Assembly: GCF_007679965.1 (NCBI RefSeq)
Contig: NZ_VEHL01000012.1
Location: 62,001-126,000, forward strand
Direction of reading: 5' to 3'
DNA: 64,000 bases
Source: Bordetella genomosp. 13
Lineage (GTDB): Bacteria > Pseudomonadota > Gammaproteobacteria > Burkholderiales > Burkholderiaceae_B
Shown: positions 49,026 to 58,173 of the stretch, in pieces
Layout of the letters: each line of letters opens with the position of its first letter
How positions within the stretch are numbered: position 1 is the first letter of the stretch
Notes under the pieces: model-generated
What the model saw: the letters and a program-made list of their open reading frames with translations, nothing else
Databases searched by the model: none
What the model was told of the DNA's origin: nothing
Position numbers and translations under genes: made by a program

Positions 49026-50060
49026 TCAACCCTTTGCCGGCCGGTACCTGAACGTCGCGCGGATGATGCCGTGGTCGTTGGTGCCGCTGGTCTTGTGGTT
49101 GTCGAAGTTCAGGTGGTCGTTGTTGACCACCATGCCGTCGAACATCCAGATGCGCTTGCGGCTGTGGTCGTAGAACTCCTGGCTGACCAGGATCTGGTCC
49201 AGCGATTCGCGTTGGTCCTGGAACACGTGGGTGTAGTAGACGTCGCGCGTGTCGCGGTATTCCTGCAGGGTCTGCGCGGTGTACAGCGCCACGTCGCCGC
49301 CGCCCAGCGAGTCGCCCATCAGGTAGCGCGGCTGCCCCGTCAGGATGTTGGCGGTGTTGCTGTGCTGGTCGTCGTTGATGTCGCCCAGCACCACCACCGG
49401 GATGTCGGTCTGCTTCATCTGCTCGGTCAGCAGGTAGCGCAGCGCCGCGGCCTCGGCGGTGCGGCGGATCGTGGACAGCGCGTTGCCCAGCGCCGTGGCG
49501 TGCCTGGCATAGCGCTCCTTGCCGCGCTTGTACCAGGCTTCGCGGTAGAGCTCGGTGGGCCGCTTCGACTTCAGGTGGCACACGTAGAAATGCACGTCGG
49601 GGCAGGCCTCGCGCGGGCGCGCCACGAAGTGCAGGACCGGCCGCGAGAAACCCTGGATGTTCACGCCGATCTCGGGCGTCTGCGGATCGTCGCCCTTGGA
49701 CTGCAGCACGAAGCCCCTGGGGAAATCCTCTATCCACTTGGGCTTGCCCACCAGCAGCCCGCGGCGCACGATGGCCCCGCAGACGATCTTGCCGCCGTCG
49801 GCATCGGCGGGGGCCAGCAGGTCGTACTGTTCGGACAGGCCGCCCAGCCGCAGCGCGTCGTCGATCACCTGCCTGTGCCACAACTCCTGGAAGCCGACCA
49901 CGTCGGCCTGCATCAGCCCGATCTGGTGGGCCGTCCACGCGATCTTCATGTCGTACTGCTCCTGCGACCAGCCATCCTGGTCCGTCCGGTAGATGGGCAG
50001 GCCCGGCAGGTTCAGGTTGTACAGGTTGAACGTGGCAATGCTGAACGTCGACAGGTTCAC
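49026..50060 (-). CDS. Endonuclease/exonuclease/phosphatase-family protein
   Basis: EEP-superfamily metal-dependent phosphodiesterase of 344 residues. The catalytic residues can be followed: Asn in IATFNLYN, Glu in VGFQELWH, His in VCHLKSKRP, Asp/Asn in LGDINDD, and the final His in TNDHGII. No signal peptide is seen. GAGGAGG precedes the ATG at 50060. The gene stands alone, converging with the glycosyltransferase gene. Family members hydrolyse DNA, RNA or phospholipid-type substrates, so specificity is open. Confidence 0.85.
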   Translation of the reverse strand: MNLSTFSIATFNLYNLNLPGLPIYRTDQDGWSQEQYDMKIAWTAHQIGLMQADVVGFQELWHRQVIDDALRLGGLSEQYDLLAPADADGGKIVCGAIVRRGLLVGKPKWIEDFPRGFVLQSKGDDPQTPEIGVNIQGFSRPVLHFVARPREACPDVHFYVCHLKSKRPTELYREAWYKRGKERYARHATALGNALSTIRRTAEAAALRYLLTEQMKQTDIPVVVLGDINDDQHSNTANILTGQPRYLMGDSLGGGDVALYTAQTLQEYRDTRDVYYTHVFQDQRESLDQILVSQEFYDHSRKRIWMFDGMVVNNDHLNFDNHKTSGTNDHGIIRATFRYRPAKG

Positions 50061-50278
50061 GATCCGGCCTCCTCGTTAGGCATCGGTCGAATCTAGTGCC
50101 GGCGCATGACAGCGCAAATGCGTGAAATGACGGCTAAAACAATTGGAAATAGGTGACGATGCCGGACAAACGCGTACTGGTGTCATTGAAGGAATTCTGC
50201 TCAAGTTAAGAGCAAACCCAATTCACGTTGTTTTTCATATAAAGCGCGGTTGTCCTATTTCTTTTGCCCGGAGCCTCC

Positions 50279-51319
50279 ATGTCCCTGTTGCTGCCCACCA
50301 CGCTCGTCGGCTCGTACGCCCAGCCGGAATGGCTGATCGATCGCAAACGCCTGGGCGACCGCTTCCCGCCGCGCGTGCGCGCGCAGGAGCTGTGGCGCGT
50401 GGCGCCGGAACTGCTGGAAGAGGCGCAGGACGACGCCACGCTGCTGGCGATCCGCGCGCAGGAAGAGGCCGGCCTGGACATCGTCACCGACGGCGAAGTG
50501 CGCCGCGAAAGCTATTCCAACCGCTTCGCCACCGCGCTGGAAGGCGTGGACATCGACAACCCGGGCTCGGCGCTGGACCGCAGCGGCCACCCCAATCCCG
50601 TGCCGCGCGTGGTGGGCAAGATTCGCCGCAAGCACGCCGTGCAGGTGCGCGACGTGCAGTTCCTGCGCGCCCACACCGACCGCCAGATCAAGATCACGGT
50701 GCCCGGCCCCTTCACCATGGCGCAGCAGGCGCAGAACGATTTCTACGCCTCGGAAGCCGAGATGGCCATGGACTACGCCGAGGCCGTCAATGCCGAGATC
50801 CGCGACATGTTCGCCGCCGGCGCCGACGTCGTGCAGATCGACGAGCCCTACATGCAGGCCCGCCCCGAGAAGGCCCGCGAGTACGGGGTGGAAGTGCTGA
50901 ACCGCGCGCTGGAAGGCATCACGGGCCGCACCGCCGTGCACATCTGCTTCGGCTATGCCGCGGTCATCCATGCGCGTCCGGCCGGCTATTCATTCCTGCC
51001 CGAGCTGTGCGGCTGCAAGGCGCACCAGATTTCGATCGAGACGGCGCAGTCGAACCTGGACTGCTCCGTGCTGGAGTCGCTGTCCAACAAGGAGATCATG
51101 CTGGGCGTGCTGGACCTGTCGACCAACGACATCGAGCAGCCCGAGATGGTGGCGACCCGCATCCGCCGCGCGCTGCCCTACGTGGCGCCCGAGCGCCTGA
51201 TCATCGCGCCCGACTGCGGCCTGAAGTACTTGCCCCGCGAGGTGGCCTTCGGCAAGATGAAGGCGATGGTCGAAGGCGCGAAGATCGTGCGCGCCGAGCT
51301 GGCCGAACGCCGCGCCTGA
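50279..51319 (+). CDS. MetE C-terminal-domain-like methyltransferase
   Basis: TIM-barrel protein of 346 residues resembling the C-terminal half of cobalamin-independent methionine synthase. The zinc-site residues are all present: His221 and Cys223 in VHICFGY, Glu254 in SIETAQSN, and Cys313 in APDCGLK. Full MetE has about 750 residues and two barrels; this single-barrel form belongs to the short MetE-like family that may use other methyl donors. GGAG lies 6 bp before ATG 50279, and TATAAA (50238-50243) is a possible -10 box. A large hairpin and a Bug gene follow downstream. Confidence 0.85.
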   Translation: MSLLLPTTLVGSYAQPEWLIDRKRLGDRFPPRVRAQELWRVAPELLEEAQDDATLLAIRAQEEAGLDIVTDGEVRRESYSNRFATALEGVDIDNPGSALDRSGHPNPVPRVVGKIRRKHAVQVRDVQFLRAHTDRQIKITVPGPFTMAQQAQNDFYASEAEMAMDYAEAVNAEIRDMFAAGADVVQIDEPYMQARPEKAREYGVEVLNRALEGITGRTAVHICFGYAAVIHARPAGYSFLPELCGCKAHQISIETAQSNLDCSVLESLSNKEIMLGVLDLSTNDIEQPEMVATRIRRALPYVAPERLIIAPDCGLKYLPREVAFGKMKAMVEGAKIVRAELAERRA

Positions 51320-51330
51320 CGTACGCACGC

Positions 51331-51369
51331 GGCATCGCGGGCCCGGCTTCGTGCCGGCCTCGCGATGCC
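51331..51369 (+). terminator. Long hairpin between MetE-like and Bug genes
   Basis: GGCATCGCG (51331-51339) pairs with CGCGATGCC (51361-51369), and CCGGC/GCCGG (51343-51347/51353-51357) continues inside around a TTCGT loop with one mismatch. The bases after it are GGCTTCTTTC, weakly T-rich. It may end the MetE-like transcript or partly shield the Bug gene 34 bp on. Confidence 0.6.
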
Positions 51370-51402
51370 GGCTTCTTTCATCCCGCCGGTCCAGGTGCCC
51401 GC

Positions 51403-52359
51403 ATGATCCGCAAGTTTCTTCTTCTATCCCTCGCCCTGGCCGCGCCCCTGGCCGCCGCGCAGGACTTTCCCACGCATCCCGTCACCATCGTGGTGCCGGT
51501 GCCGCCCGGCGGCATCGTCGACCTGGCCGCGCGCCTGGCCAGCGAGCCGCTGTCCTCCAACCTGGGCCAGCCGGTGGTCATCGACAACCGCGCCGGCGCC
51601 AGCGGCAACATCGCCTATGCCCTGGTGGCGGGTGCGCAGCCCGACGGCTACACGCTGCTGGCGTCGTACTCGATGTACCACGTGGGCAACCCCTCGATGT
51701 TCACCAACCTGCGCTGGACGGCCGAGTCGTTCAAGCCGGTGGGCATGGTGGCGGTCTCGCCGCACGTGGTCACGGTGCATCCCTCCCTGCCGGTGCACAA
51801 CCTGAAAGAGCTGGTGGCCTATGCCAAGGCGCATCCGGCCGAGATCAACTATGCCTCGCAGGGCAGCGGTTCGGTGCCGCACGTGGGCACGGAACTGCTC
51901 AAGCAGATGACCGGCACGGACATGGTGCACGTGCCCTACAAGGGCTCGGGCCCCGCGATCCAGGACGTGCTGTCGGGCCGCGTGCAGCTGTTCGTGACGA
52001 CGCCGCCGTCGGTCATCGGCCACATCCAGCTGGGCAAGCTGCGCGCCATCGCCGTGGCCGGCCGCGAACGCCACCCGATGCTTCCCGACGTGCCGACCGC
52101 CGCCGAGCAGGGCTATCCCGGCTTCGAACTGGACGCCTGGGTCTCCCTGTTCGCGCCCGCCGGCACGCCCGACGCCGTGGTCCGCAAGATCAGCGCCGCC
52201 CTGGAAAAGGGCCTGAAGAAGCCCGAGCTGATCAAGACCGCCGAAGAAGCCGGCGTGCGCGTCAACTACCAGAACCCCGACCAGCTGGGCGAGACCGTCG
52301 CCAAGGACACCGCGCATTGGTCGCAGGTGATCAAGTCGGCGAACATCACGGTGAACTGA
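51403..52359 (+). CDS. Bug-family (TctC) periplasmic solute receptor
   Basis: Receptor of 318 residues with a signal peptide (FLLLSLALAAPLAAA) followed by FPTHPVTIVVPVPPGG and GQPVVIDNRAGASG. The ATG at 51403 follows the MetE-like gene by 83 bp with a hairpin between. Its partner pathway is not clear: the MetE-like gene could be in the same transcript and would suggest a methylated or sulfur-containing ligand. This is the sixth Bug gene in the window, again without TctAB. Confidence 0.92.
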   Translation: MIRKFLLLSLALAAPLAAAQDFPTHPVTIVVPVPPGGIVDLAARLASEPLSSNLGQPVVIDNRAGASGNIAYALVAGAQPDGYTLLASYSMYHVGNPSMFTNLRWTAESFKPVGMVAVSPHVVTVHPSLPVHNLKELVAYAKAHPAEINYASQGSGSVPHVGTELLKQMTGTDMVHVPYKGSGPAIQDVLSGRVQLFVTTPPSVIGHIQLGKLRAIAVAGRERHPMLPDVPTAAEQGYPGFELDAWVSLFAPAGTPDAVVRKISAALEKGLKKPELIKTAEEAGVRVNYQNPDQLGETVAKDTAHWSQVIKSANITVN

Positions 52360-52722
52360 GTCTCTCTTTCGACGCTGTGGATCGGTTTTCTTCCGACGCC
52401 CGCGCCACAACTGCGAACACCCGTCCTCGCGCTTCCGCGCTGCGGGCGGGTGTTCTCCGTCATGGCGCAGGCTTGCAGCAGCCCAATATACCGGTCGTCA
52501 AAACACGATTGTTTTCTCTCTCACCACAAGATCGTGGAGCTCACCAGCACTTCGATCAGGCATGTTTTCTGAACACCCGATTCGAGACACCTTGAGCCTG
52601 CGTCATGGCGGAGGATTCTCGCCCGCAGCGCGAACGCTGCGCACGCAGCGCGAGGACGAGAATACGCAGCCATCACGCAGGCGCTCAAGAACTCAAATCT
52701 CCGGCCAGCAACACACCCCCCC
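52360..52722. other. 363-bp intergenic region with hairpins, no gene seen
   Basis: The Bug gene and the cheB gene converge here. GAACACCCG (52415-52423) pairs with CGGGTGTTC (52447-52455) around an inner GCGC/GCGC stem, a likely terminator. A second imperfect structure with ATTCTCG/CGAGAAT ends lies near 52614-52661. A 76-codon open frame on the minus strand (52521-52751) has no family features and overlaps cheB; I do not call it a gene. Confidence 0.5.
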
Positions 52723-53802
52723 TCACCGCAACCCCTGAATCTCCCGAGCAATCCCCCCCAACGGCACGGACCGCTCGACCCCGCCCCGCTTCACCGCCTC
52801 CCTGGGCATCCCGTACACCACGCAGGTTTCCTCGTCCTGCGCCAAGGTCCGGGCCCCCGCCGTCCGCATCTCCAGCAACCCCGCGGCCCCATCATCCCCC
52901 ATCCCGGTCATGATGATGCCCAGCGCATTGGCCCCCGCGTGGCGGGCCACCGACCGGAACAGCACGTCCACCGACGGACGATGCCGGTTCACCAGCGGGC
53001 CGTCCAGCACGTCCACCAGGTACTGCGCGCCGCTGCGCCGCAGCGTCATGTGCCGGCCGCCTGGCGCGATCAGCGCGCGGCCGGGCAGCACGCGGTCGCC
53101 GCTGCGGGCTTCCCGCACCTCGATGCGGCTGATGCTGTCCAGGCGGGCGGCGAAGGCGGCGGTGAATTTCTCGGGCATGTGCTGCACGATGACCAGGCCG
53201 GGGCAGACGCGCGGCAGGCTGCTCAGCACTTCCTCCAGCGCCTGCGTGCCGCCCGTGGACGTGCCCAGCGCCACCACGCGCTCGGTGGTCTGCAGGGGCG
53301 TGTGGGGCGCCTCGGTGGGGGGCAGCACGACGTCGGCGCTGTGGCGGGGGCTGGGAACGGGCGCGGGCAGGACGCGCCGCACGTTGGCGCGCGCGGCGGT
53401 GCGTATCGTGTGGACCAGATCGGCCGCCGACTCGGCCAGGAACTGGCGCAGGCCCAGCCTGGGCTTTTCCACCACGGCCACGGCCCCGGCGGCCAGGGCG
53501 TCCAGCGTGACGCGGGCGCCTTTCTCGGTCAGGGTGGAGCAGATCACCACGGGAGTGGGGCGCTGCTGCATCAGCAGGCGCAGGAAGGTCAGGCCGTCCA
53601 TGCGCGGCATCTCGATGTCCAGCACGATCACGTCCGGCCATGCCTGCTGCATGCGGGCCATGGCCAGCACCGGGTCGGCCACCGCGTGCAGCACGTGCAT
53701 GCCGGCGGCCTCGCCGACCACGCCGGCCAGCACCTGCCGCACCACCGCTGAATCGTCGACGATCATCACCCCGATGGGCGTGGCGGTTCGCGGAGCCGTC
53801 AT
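52723..53802 (-). CDS. cheB: Chemotaxis protein-glutamate methylesterase CheB
   Basis: Response regulator-methylesterase of 359 residues. The receiver domain has Asp16/Asp17 and the phospho-acceptor Asp62 (IVLDIEMP). A linker of about 40 residues leads to the esterase with Ser in LGTSTGG, His in VQHMPEKF and Asp in MTGMGDDGA, a complete triad. It removes methyl groups from (or deamidates) chemoreceptors when phosphorylated by CheA. The ATG at 53802 overlaps the cheR stop as ATGA, so the opposing enzymes are translationally coupled. It is the last gene of the nine-gene operon. Confidence 0.95.
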   Translation of the reverse strand: MTAPRTATPIGVMIVDDSAVVRQVLAGVVGEAAGMHVLHAVADPVLAMARMQQAWPDVIVLDIEMPRMDGLTFLRLLMQQRPTPVVICSTLTEKGARVTLDALAAGAVAVVEKPRLGLRQFLAESAADLVHTIRTAARANVRRVLPAPVPSPRHSADVVLPPTEAPHTPLQTTERVVALGTSTGGTQALEEVLSSLPRVCPGLVIVQHMPEKFTAAFAARLDSISRIEVREARSGDRVLPGRALIAPGGRHMTLRRSGAQYLVDVLDGPLVNRHRPSVDVLFRSVARHAGANALGIIMTGMGDDGAAGLLEMRTAGARTLAQDEETCVVYGMPREAVKRGGVERSVPLGGIAREIQGLR

Positions 53803-54608
53803 GGCTTGCGGTACACCGAGGGCATGACCTGCTGCACCGGCAGCGCCAGGCCGTGCAGGCTTTCCGAGTGGCCGATGTACAGCCAGCCGCCCGGCCGCAC
53901 GCGCGACAGCACGCGCTCGACCACCTGGCGCTTGGTTTCGCCGTTGAAGTAGATCAGCACGTTGCGCAGGAAAGCCACGTCGAACGGGCCCAGATCGGGC
54001 AGCGGGGCGTTCAGGTTGGCATGCAGGAAGCGTACGTGCTCGCGCACGCCGCGGTCCACCAGCAGCGTGCCGGCCTGTTCGCCACGGCCCTTCAGGCAGA
54101 AGCGCTTCAGGTAGTCCTGCGGGATGTGTCGCGTGCGCTGCTCGGGATAGTGGCCGGTGCGGGCGCGCTGCAGCATGCGGGTGCTGATGTCGGTGCCCAC
54201 GACCTCGAAGGGGCGGCCCTGCATTTTGTCCTTCAGCACCATCGCGATGGAGTAGGCCTCCTCGCCGCTGGAGCTGGCGGCGCTCCAGGCGCGCACGGGC
54301 TGCGCCCCGCGCCGCTGCGCGTTCTCGCCGCCGAAGGTGCTGGCCAGCAGGTCGAAGTGGCGCGGCTCGCGGAAGAAGTAGGTCTCGTTGGTGGTCAGCA
54401 GATCGATGGCGGTCTGCACTTCGGCGGCGTGTCCGCCGCTCTTCAACAGCGCCAAATAGGCACTGTACGTCTGCGCGCCGCAGGCGTGCAGGCGCTTGGA
54501 CAGGCGGCCGGTGACCAGGGCCTTCTTGGCGGGCGACAGGCTGATGCCCGCCGCCTCGAAGATGAAGCGCTGGAACTGGCCGAATTCCTGGTCGCTGATG
54601 GCATGCAT
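53799..54608 (-). CDS. cheR: Chemotaxis protein methyltransferase CheR
   Basis: SAM-dependent receptor glutamate methyltransferase of 269 residues. The N-terminal CheR domain contains SPAKKALVTGRLSKRL, then the linker TTNETYFFRE and the SAM-binding WSAASSSGEEAYSIAM, followed by VGTDISTRML and FLRNVLIYFN. The ATG at 54608 has AAGGAA 5 bp upstream; a TTG at 54626 is an unlikely alternative. It lies 24 bp after the REC-EAL gene. No CheR-binding pentapeptide is visible at the C-terminus of the operon's MCP, so docking may be tether-independent. Confidence 0.95.
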   Translation of the reverse strand: MHAISDQEFGQFQRFIFEAAGISLSPAKKALVTGRLSKRLHACGAQTYSAYLALLKSGGHAAEVQTAIDLLTTNETYFFREPRHFDLLASTFGGENAQRRGAQPVRAWSAASSSGEEAYSIAMVLKDKMQGRPFEVVGTDISTRMLQRARTGHYPEQRTRHIPQDYLKRFCLKGRGEQAGTLLVDRGVREHVRFLHANLNAPLPDLGPFDVAFLRNVLIYFNGETKRQVVERVLSRVRPGGWLYIGHSESLHGLALPVQQVMPSVYRKP

Positions 54609-54632
54609 GGCGATTCCTTGGTTCAACCTCGT

Positions 54633-55895
54633 TCAGTCCGCGGCGCGCGCGTGCGCCGGGGGCTCGCGCAGGTCGGCGATCCGCTCGGCGTGCTGGCGCA
54701 TCCAGCGGGGAATGTCGGCGCCGGGCATGGGCTTGCCGATGAAGAAACCCTGGCCGACGTGGCAGCCCAGCTGCTGCAGCAGCCGCCATTCCTCCATGGT
54801 CTCGATGCCTTCGGCGACGGACACCACGCCGAGCTGCCGCGCCATGTCGATGGCCGATTTCAGTATGACGCGCAGGCTCTTGCGCTCGTTGGAACGGCGC
54901 ACGAAGGCCCGGTCGATCTTCAGTTCCGTGAACGGAATGCGGGTGAGCTGCTGCATGGACGAGAAGCCCGTGCCGTAGTCGTCGATGGACAGGCCGAAGC
55001 CGCGCAGCCGCAGGCGCGCCAGCAGTCCGCGTGCCTCGCTGTGCGAATCGACCACCGAGCTCTCGGTGATCTCGAAGCAGACCTGTTCGGGCGCGGCGTC
55101 GAAGCGCTGCACCAGCGCCACCAGGTCGTGCGTCAGCCCCGGCCAGTCCAGCAGGCGCGGCGACAGGTTGACGGCGATGGACAGGCGCAGGCCACGGCTG
55201 TTCCACGCAGCCAGCTGGCGCAGCGACAGTTCCAGCACGCGGAAGGTCAGCGGCTGTATCAGCCCGCACTGCTCGGCGGGCGGGATGAACTGTGCGGGCG
55301 AGATCGGTCCCAGGTCCGGATGCACCCAGCGCGCCAGGGACTCCATGCCGCGCACCAGCCCGGTGTGCATGTCCGCCTTGGGCTGGAAGTGCACCTGGAT
55401 CTGGTCGTGGCGCAGCGCCGCCTCAAGCATGGCCGGCGTCATGGGCATGGCGTCCGTGCGGGCCACCGAGGGGCAGAAGCGGCCGGGACGCGCGGCGCGC
55501 CGGGTCAGCGCATCGGCCAGCGCGGTCAACGTCAGCGGCTTCTCCAGGCCGGCCAGCACCGACACGCCCAGGTCGCTGCCGATGGCCAGCACCGAGTCGA
55601 TCAGGGCGCTCTCGCGGCCGGAGGCGATGATGACGTCCGTGTCGGTGGCGCGGATGCGCAGGGCTTCGATCAGCTCGATGCCGTCCATCTGCGGCATCTC
55701 GATGTCGACGATCATCAGGTCGGGCGGCGCGGGCAGGGCGGCGATCAGATCCAGCGCCTGCACGCCGTCGCCGGCCTCGTGCACCAGCAGGGCGCCCAGC
55801 TGGCGGCACAGCGCCGCCGCGTGGCGGCGCTGGGTAAGGCTGTCGTCGACGACCAGCACGGAGCCCAGCGCAGGCAGCGTATCCTTGGACGACAT
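54633..55895 (-). CDS. Response regulator with EAL domain (REC-EAL)
   Basis: A 420-residue protein. The receiver domain (about 12-135) has Asp17/Asp18, the phospho-site Asp64 in MIVDIEMP and Lys in LEKPL. The EAL domain (about 155-405) reads ESL at the signature, but the metal and catalytic residues are otherwise kept: ITESSVV, IDDYGTGFSS, LKIDRAF, VAEGIET and QGFFIGKPM. It probably hydrolyses c-di-GMP under control of CheA phosphorylation. It is placed between cheW and cheR, where Wsp-type clusters instead have a REC-GGDEF output. Confidence 0.92.
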   Translation of the reverse strand: MSSKDTLPALGSVLVVDDSLTQRRHAAALCRQLGALLVHEAGDGVQALDLIAALPAPPDLMIVDIEMPQMDGIELIEALRIRATDTDVIIASGRESALIDSVLAIGSDLGVSVLAGLEKPLTLTALADALTRRAARPGRFCPSVARTDAMPMTPAMLEAALRHDQIQVHFQPKADMHTGLVRGMESLARWVHPDLGPISPAQFIPPAEQCGLIQPLTFRVLELSLRQLAAWNSRGLRLSIAVNLSPRLLDWPGLTHDLVALVQRFDAAPEQVCFEITESSVVDSHSEARGLLARLRLRGFGLSIDDYGTGFSSMQQLTRIPFTELKIDRAFVRRSNERKSLRVILKSAIDMARQLGVVSVAEGIETMEEWRLLQQLGCHVGQGFFIGKPMPGADIPRWMRQHAERIADLREPPAHARAAD

Positions 55896-55909
55896 GGGCG
55901 TCGACCGGC

Positions 55910-56446
55910 CTATGCGACCTGCGCGAGCGCGGCGGGCGCCTCGCCCTGGCCACGCAGTTGGTCGTGGAACTGTTCCAGCACGCTGACCGACAGCGCCCGA
56001 TCGACCGACAGCAGGATCACGAAGCGGCCGCGCACCTTCCCCACGCCCGACAGGAAGTCGGCGCGGATGCCGGCGCCGAAGGCGGGCGGCGGCTCGATGT
56101 CGGCCGGGGCGATGTCGATCACCTCGTTGACCGCGTCGACGATCACGCCCAGCACCTGCCGGCCGGCCTCGGCATCGTCGATCTCCACGATGACGATGCA
56201 GGTGCGCTTGGTGACGGGTGAGGCCGTACGGCCGAAGCGCACCTGCAGGTCCATGACGGGCACCACGGCGCCGCGCAGGTTGATCACCCCGCGCACCGAG
56301 GGCGGCATCAGCGGGACCACCGTCAACCCCTCGTACTCAATGATTTCCTTGATCGACAGGATGCCGATGGCATAGGTCTCGCCGCCCAGCATGAAGGTCA
56401 GGTACTGCGAGGCCTCGGCGCCATGGGCGGAGGATGCGGCATGCAT
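55910..56446 (-). CDS. cheW: Chemotaxis coupling protein CheW
   Basis: CheW-domain scaffold of 178 residues that links CheA to receptors. QYLTFMLGGETYAIGI, then VPLMPPSVRGVINLRGAVVP and VMDLQVRFG, is the conserved core. It is about 15 residues longer than short CheW at the C-terminus. The ATG at 56446 has AGGAGA 6 bp upstream, only 13 bp after the MCP stop. It follows the MCP gene directly, as is usual when both serve the same array. Confidence 0.95.
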   Translation of the reverse strand: MHAASSAHGAEASQYLTFMLGGETYAIGILSIKEIIEYEGLTVVPLMPPSVRGVINLRGAVVPVMDLQVRFGRTASPVTKRTCIVIVEIDDAEAGRQVLGVIVDAVNEVIDIAPADIEPPPAFGAGIRADFLSGVGKVRGRFVILLSVDRALSVSVLEQFHDQLRGQGEAPAALAQVA

Positions 56447-56459
56447 GGCGGATCTCCTG

Positions 56460-58106
56460 CTAGTAGCGGCCAAACTGCGATTCGTCGGGCGTGTCGATGC
56501 CGGCCAGGGCCAGCCGGCCCGTGGGCTCGGCGGCGTGAAGTTCCGGCGCGCGGCGCGACGCGAGCCTCGGCTTGGCGGCCGCGCGCACCGGGGCGCTGCC
56601 GCCGGCCAGCTTGAAGTACGCCATGGCCTGCTGCAGCTGCTCGGCCTGCGAGCTCATCTCTTCGGCGGTGGCCGCCAGCTCTTCCGAGCTCGACGCGTTC
56701 TGCTGCGTGGTCTGGCTCAGCTGGCCGACCGCGGCGTTGATCTGGCCCACGCCGGAGGACTGCTCCTCGGACGCGGCCGTGATCTCCTGCACCAGGTCGG
56801 AGGTCTTGCGGATGTTGGGCACCATCTGCTGCAGCAGTTGGCCGGCGCGCTCGGCCAGGTCCACGCTGGAGCTGGCGACGTCGCTGATCTCCTGCGCGGC
56901 GACCTGGCTGCGCTCGGCCAGCTTGCGCACCTCGGCCGCCACCACCGCGAAGCCCTTGCCGTGCTCACCGGCGCGCGCGGCCTCGATGGCGGCGTTCAAG
57001 GCCAGCAGGTTGGTCTGGTAGGCGATGTCGTCGATGATGCCGATCTTCTGGGCGATCTGCTTCATGGCGGCCACCGTGGCCGTGACGGCCTCGCCGCCTT
57101 CGGACGCTTCGCTCGCGGCCTTGGTCGCCATGCTGTCGGTCACCTTGGCGTTCTCGGTGTTCTGCGCGATGGAGGCCGTCATCTGTTCGATCGACGCGCT
57201 GGTCTCTTCCACGCCGGCCGCCTGCTCGCTGGAGGCCTGGCTGAGCGATTGCGCGGTGGCGCTGACTTCCTCGGAGGCGCTGGCCAGCGCCTCGGCGCTG
57301 CTGTTCACTTCCGACACCACCTGCGAGAGCTTGCCGTTCATGTTCTTCAGCGCGGCCATCATGCTGTTGGCATCGCCCTTGCGCGTCTGCACCTCGACCG
57401 TCAGGTCACCGCCGGCGATGCGCTGCAGCACCGACGCGGCGTACCAGGGCTCGCCGCCCAGCACCTTGATCAGGCCGCGGGTGATGAACAGCGCCACCAG
57501 CGCCGCCAGCGCGACGGCGGCCGCCGACAGCGTCATCACCAGCGTGCGCGTCTCGGCGTACACCACGTCGCCGCGCGTATTGGCTTCGTCCATCAATTGG
57601 CTCTGGTAGACCGCGATCTCGCGCAGCGCGGCCTCGACGGTACGGCTGGCGGGCGTCAGCTCGGTGGTCAGGAAACGCTCGGCCTGGTCGCGATCGGTCT
57701 GCAGCAGCGTGTTGAAGGCCTGCACTTTCGTGGCCAGCAGGGCGCGTTGCTCGTTGACCGCCTTGATCAGCGCGCGGCCCTTGTCCGTGTTGGCGGTGCG
57801 TTCCAGTTCGATCAGGTTCTTGGCGCGCACCGCCTCGTTGTCGGCCAGGCGCTGTCGGCGGGCCTCGGACTCGGCCGGGTCTGCGGCCATCAGGATGCCC
57901 ATGTACTGCTGGCCATCGTCGATGGAGCGCTGCAGGTTCTGGTTGGCCAGCACGATCTTGGGATAGCGGTCCTGCGTGACGTCGGTCAACGCGTCGTTGA
58001 CGTCCGCCAGTCGCACCAGGCTGAGCGCGGAGATGCCCAGCAGCAGGGCGATGACGATCCCGAATCCAAGCGCCAGCCGGGTGGCGACTTTCATATTCCC
58101 GAACAT
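56460..58106 (-). CDS. Methyl-accepting chemotaxis protein
   Basis: Transmembrane receptor of 548 residues. TM1 is near residues 10-30 (LGFGIVIALLLGISAL) and a periplasmic domain of about 155 residues of the four-helix-bundle type follows. TM2 is near 190-210 (LSAAAVALAALVALFITRG), then a HAMP segment and the cytoplasmic hairpin with the tip IDDIAYQTNLLALNAAIEAA and GKGFAVVAAEVRKLAERS. AAGGAGC precedes ATG 58106. It probably senses a small ligand in the periplasm and controls the CheA of this operon. The C-terminus ends DESQFGRY with no NWETF-like tether. Confidence 0.95.
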   Translation of the reverse strand: MFGNMKVATRLALGFGIVIALLLGISALSLVRLADVNDALTDVTQDRYPKIVLANQNLQRSIDDGQQYMGILMAADPAESEARRQRLADNEAVRAKNLIELERTANTDKGRALIKAVNEQRALLATKVQAFNTLLQTDRDQAERFLTTELTPASRTVEAALREIAVYQSQLMDEANTRGDVVYAETRTLVMTLSAAAVALAALVALFITRGLIKVLGGEPWYAASVLQRIAGGDLTVEVQTRKGDANSMMAALKNMNGKLSQVVSEVNSSAEALASASEEVSATAQSLSQASSEQAAGVEETSASIEQMTASIAQNTENAKVTDSMATKAASEASEGGEAVTATVAAMKQIAQKIGIIDDIAYQTNLLALNAAIEAARAGEHGKGFAVVAAEVRKLAERSQVAAQEISDVASSSVDLAERAGQLLQQMVPNIRKTSDLVQEITAASEEQSSGVGQINAAVGQLSQTTQQNASSSEELAATAEEMSSQAEQLQQAMAYFKLAGGSAPVRAAAKPRLASRRAPELHAAEPTGRLALAGIDTPDESQFGRY

Positions 58107-58173
58107 GTAAAGCTCCTTGCCTTTATGACTTGCCTGTTGAGGTTGCGAGACGGCCGCCGATGCGGACTGTCGA

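Noticed and set aside
50061..50278. Possible riboswitch upstream of the MetE-like gene
   Set aside because: Only short stems (for example TGCTC/GAGCA at 50198-50214) are visible. I found no cobalamin or SAM riboswitch consensus.
52521..52751. Possible 76-residue gene on the minus strand
   Set aside because: No recognisable features, no clear ribosome binding site, and it overlaps the cheB end.
52723..55269. 848-codon frame that would fuse CheB to an upstream extension
   Set aside because: The extension is the wrong frame of cheR and REC-EAL. CheB has its own start at 53802 overlapping the cheR stop.
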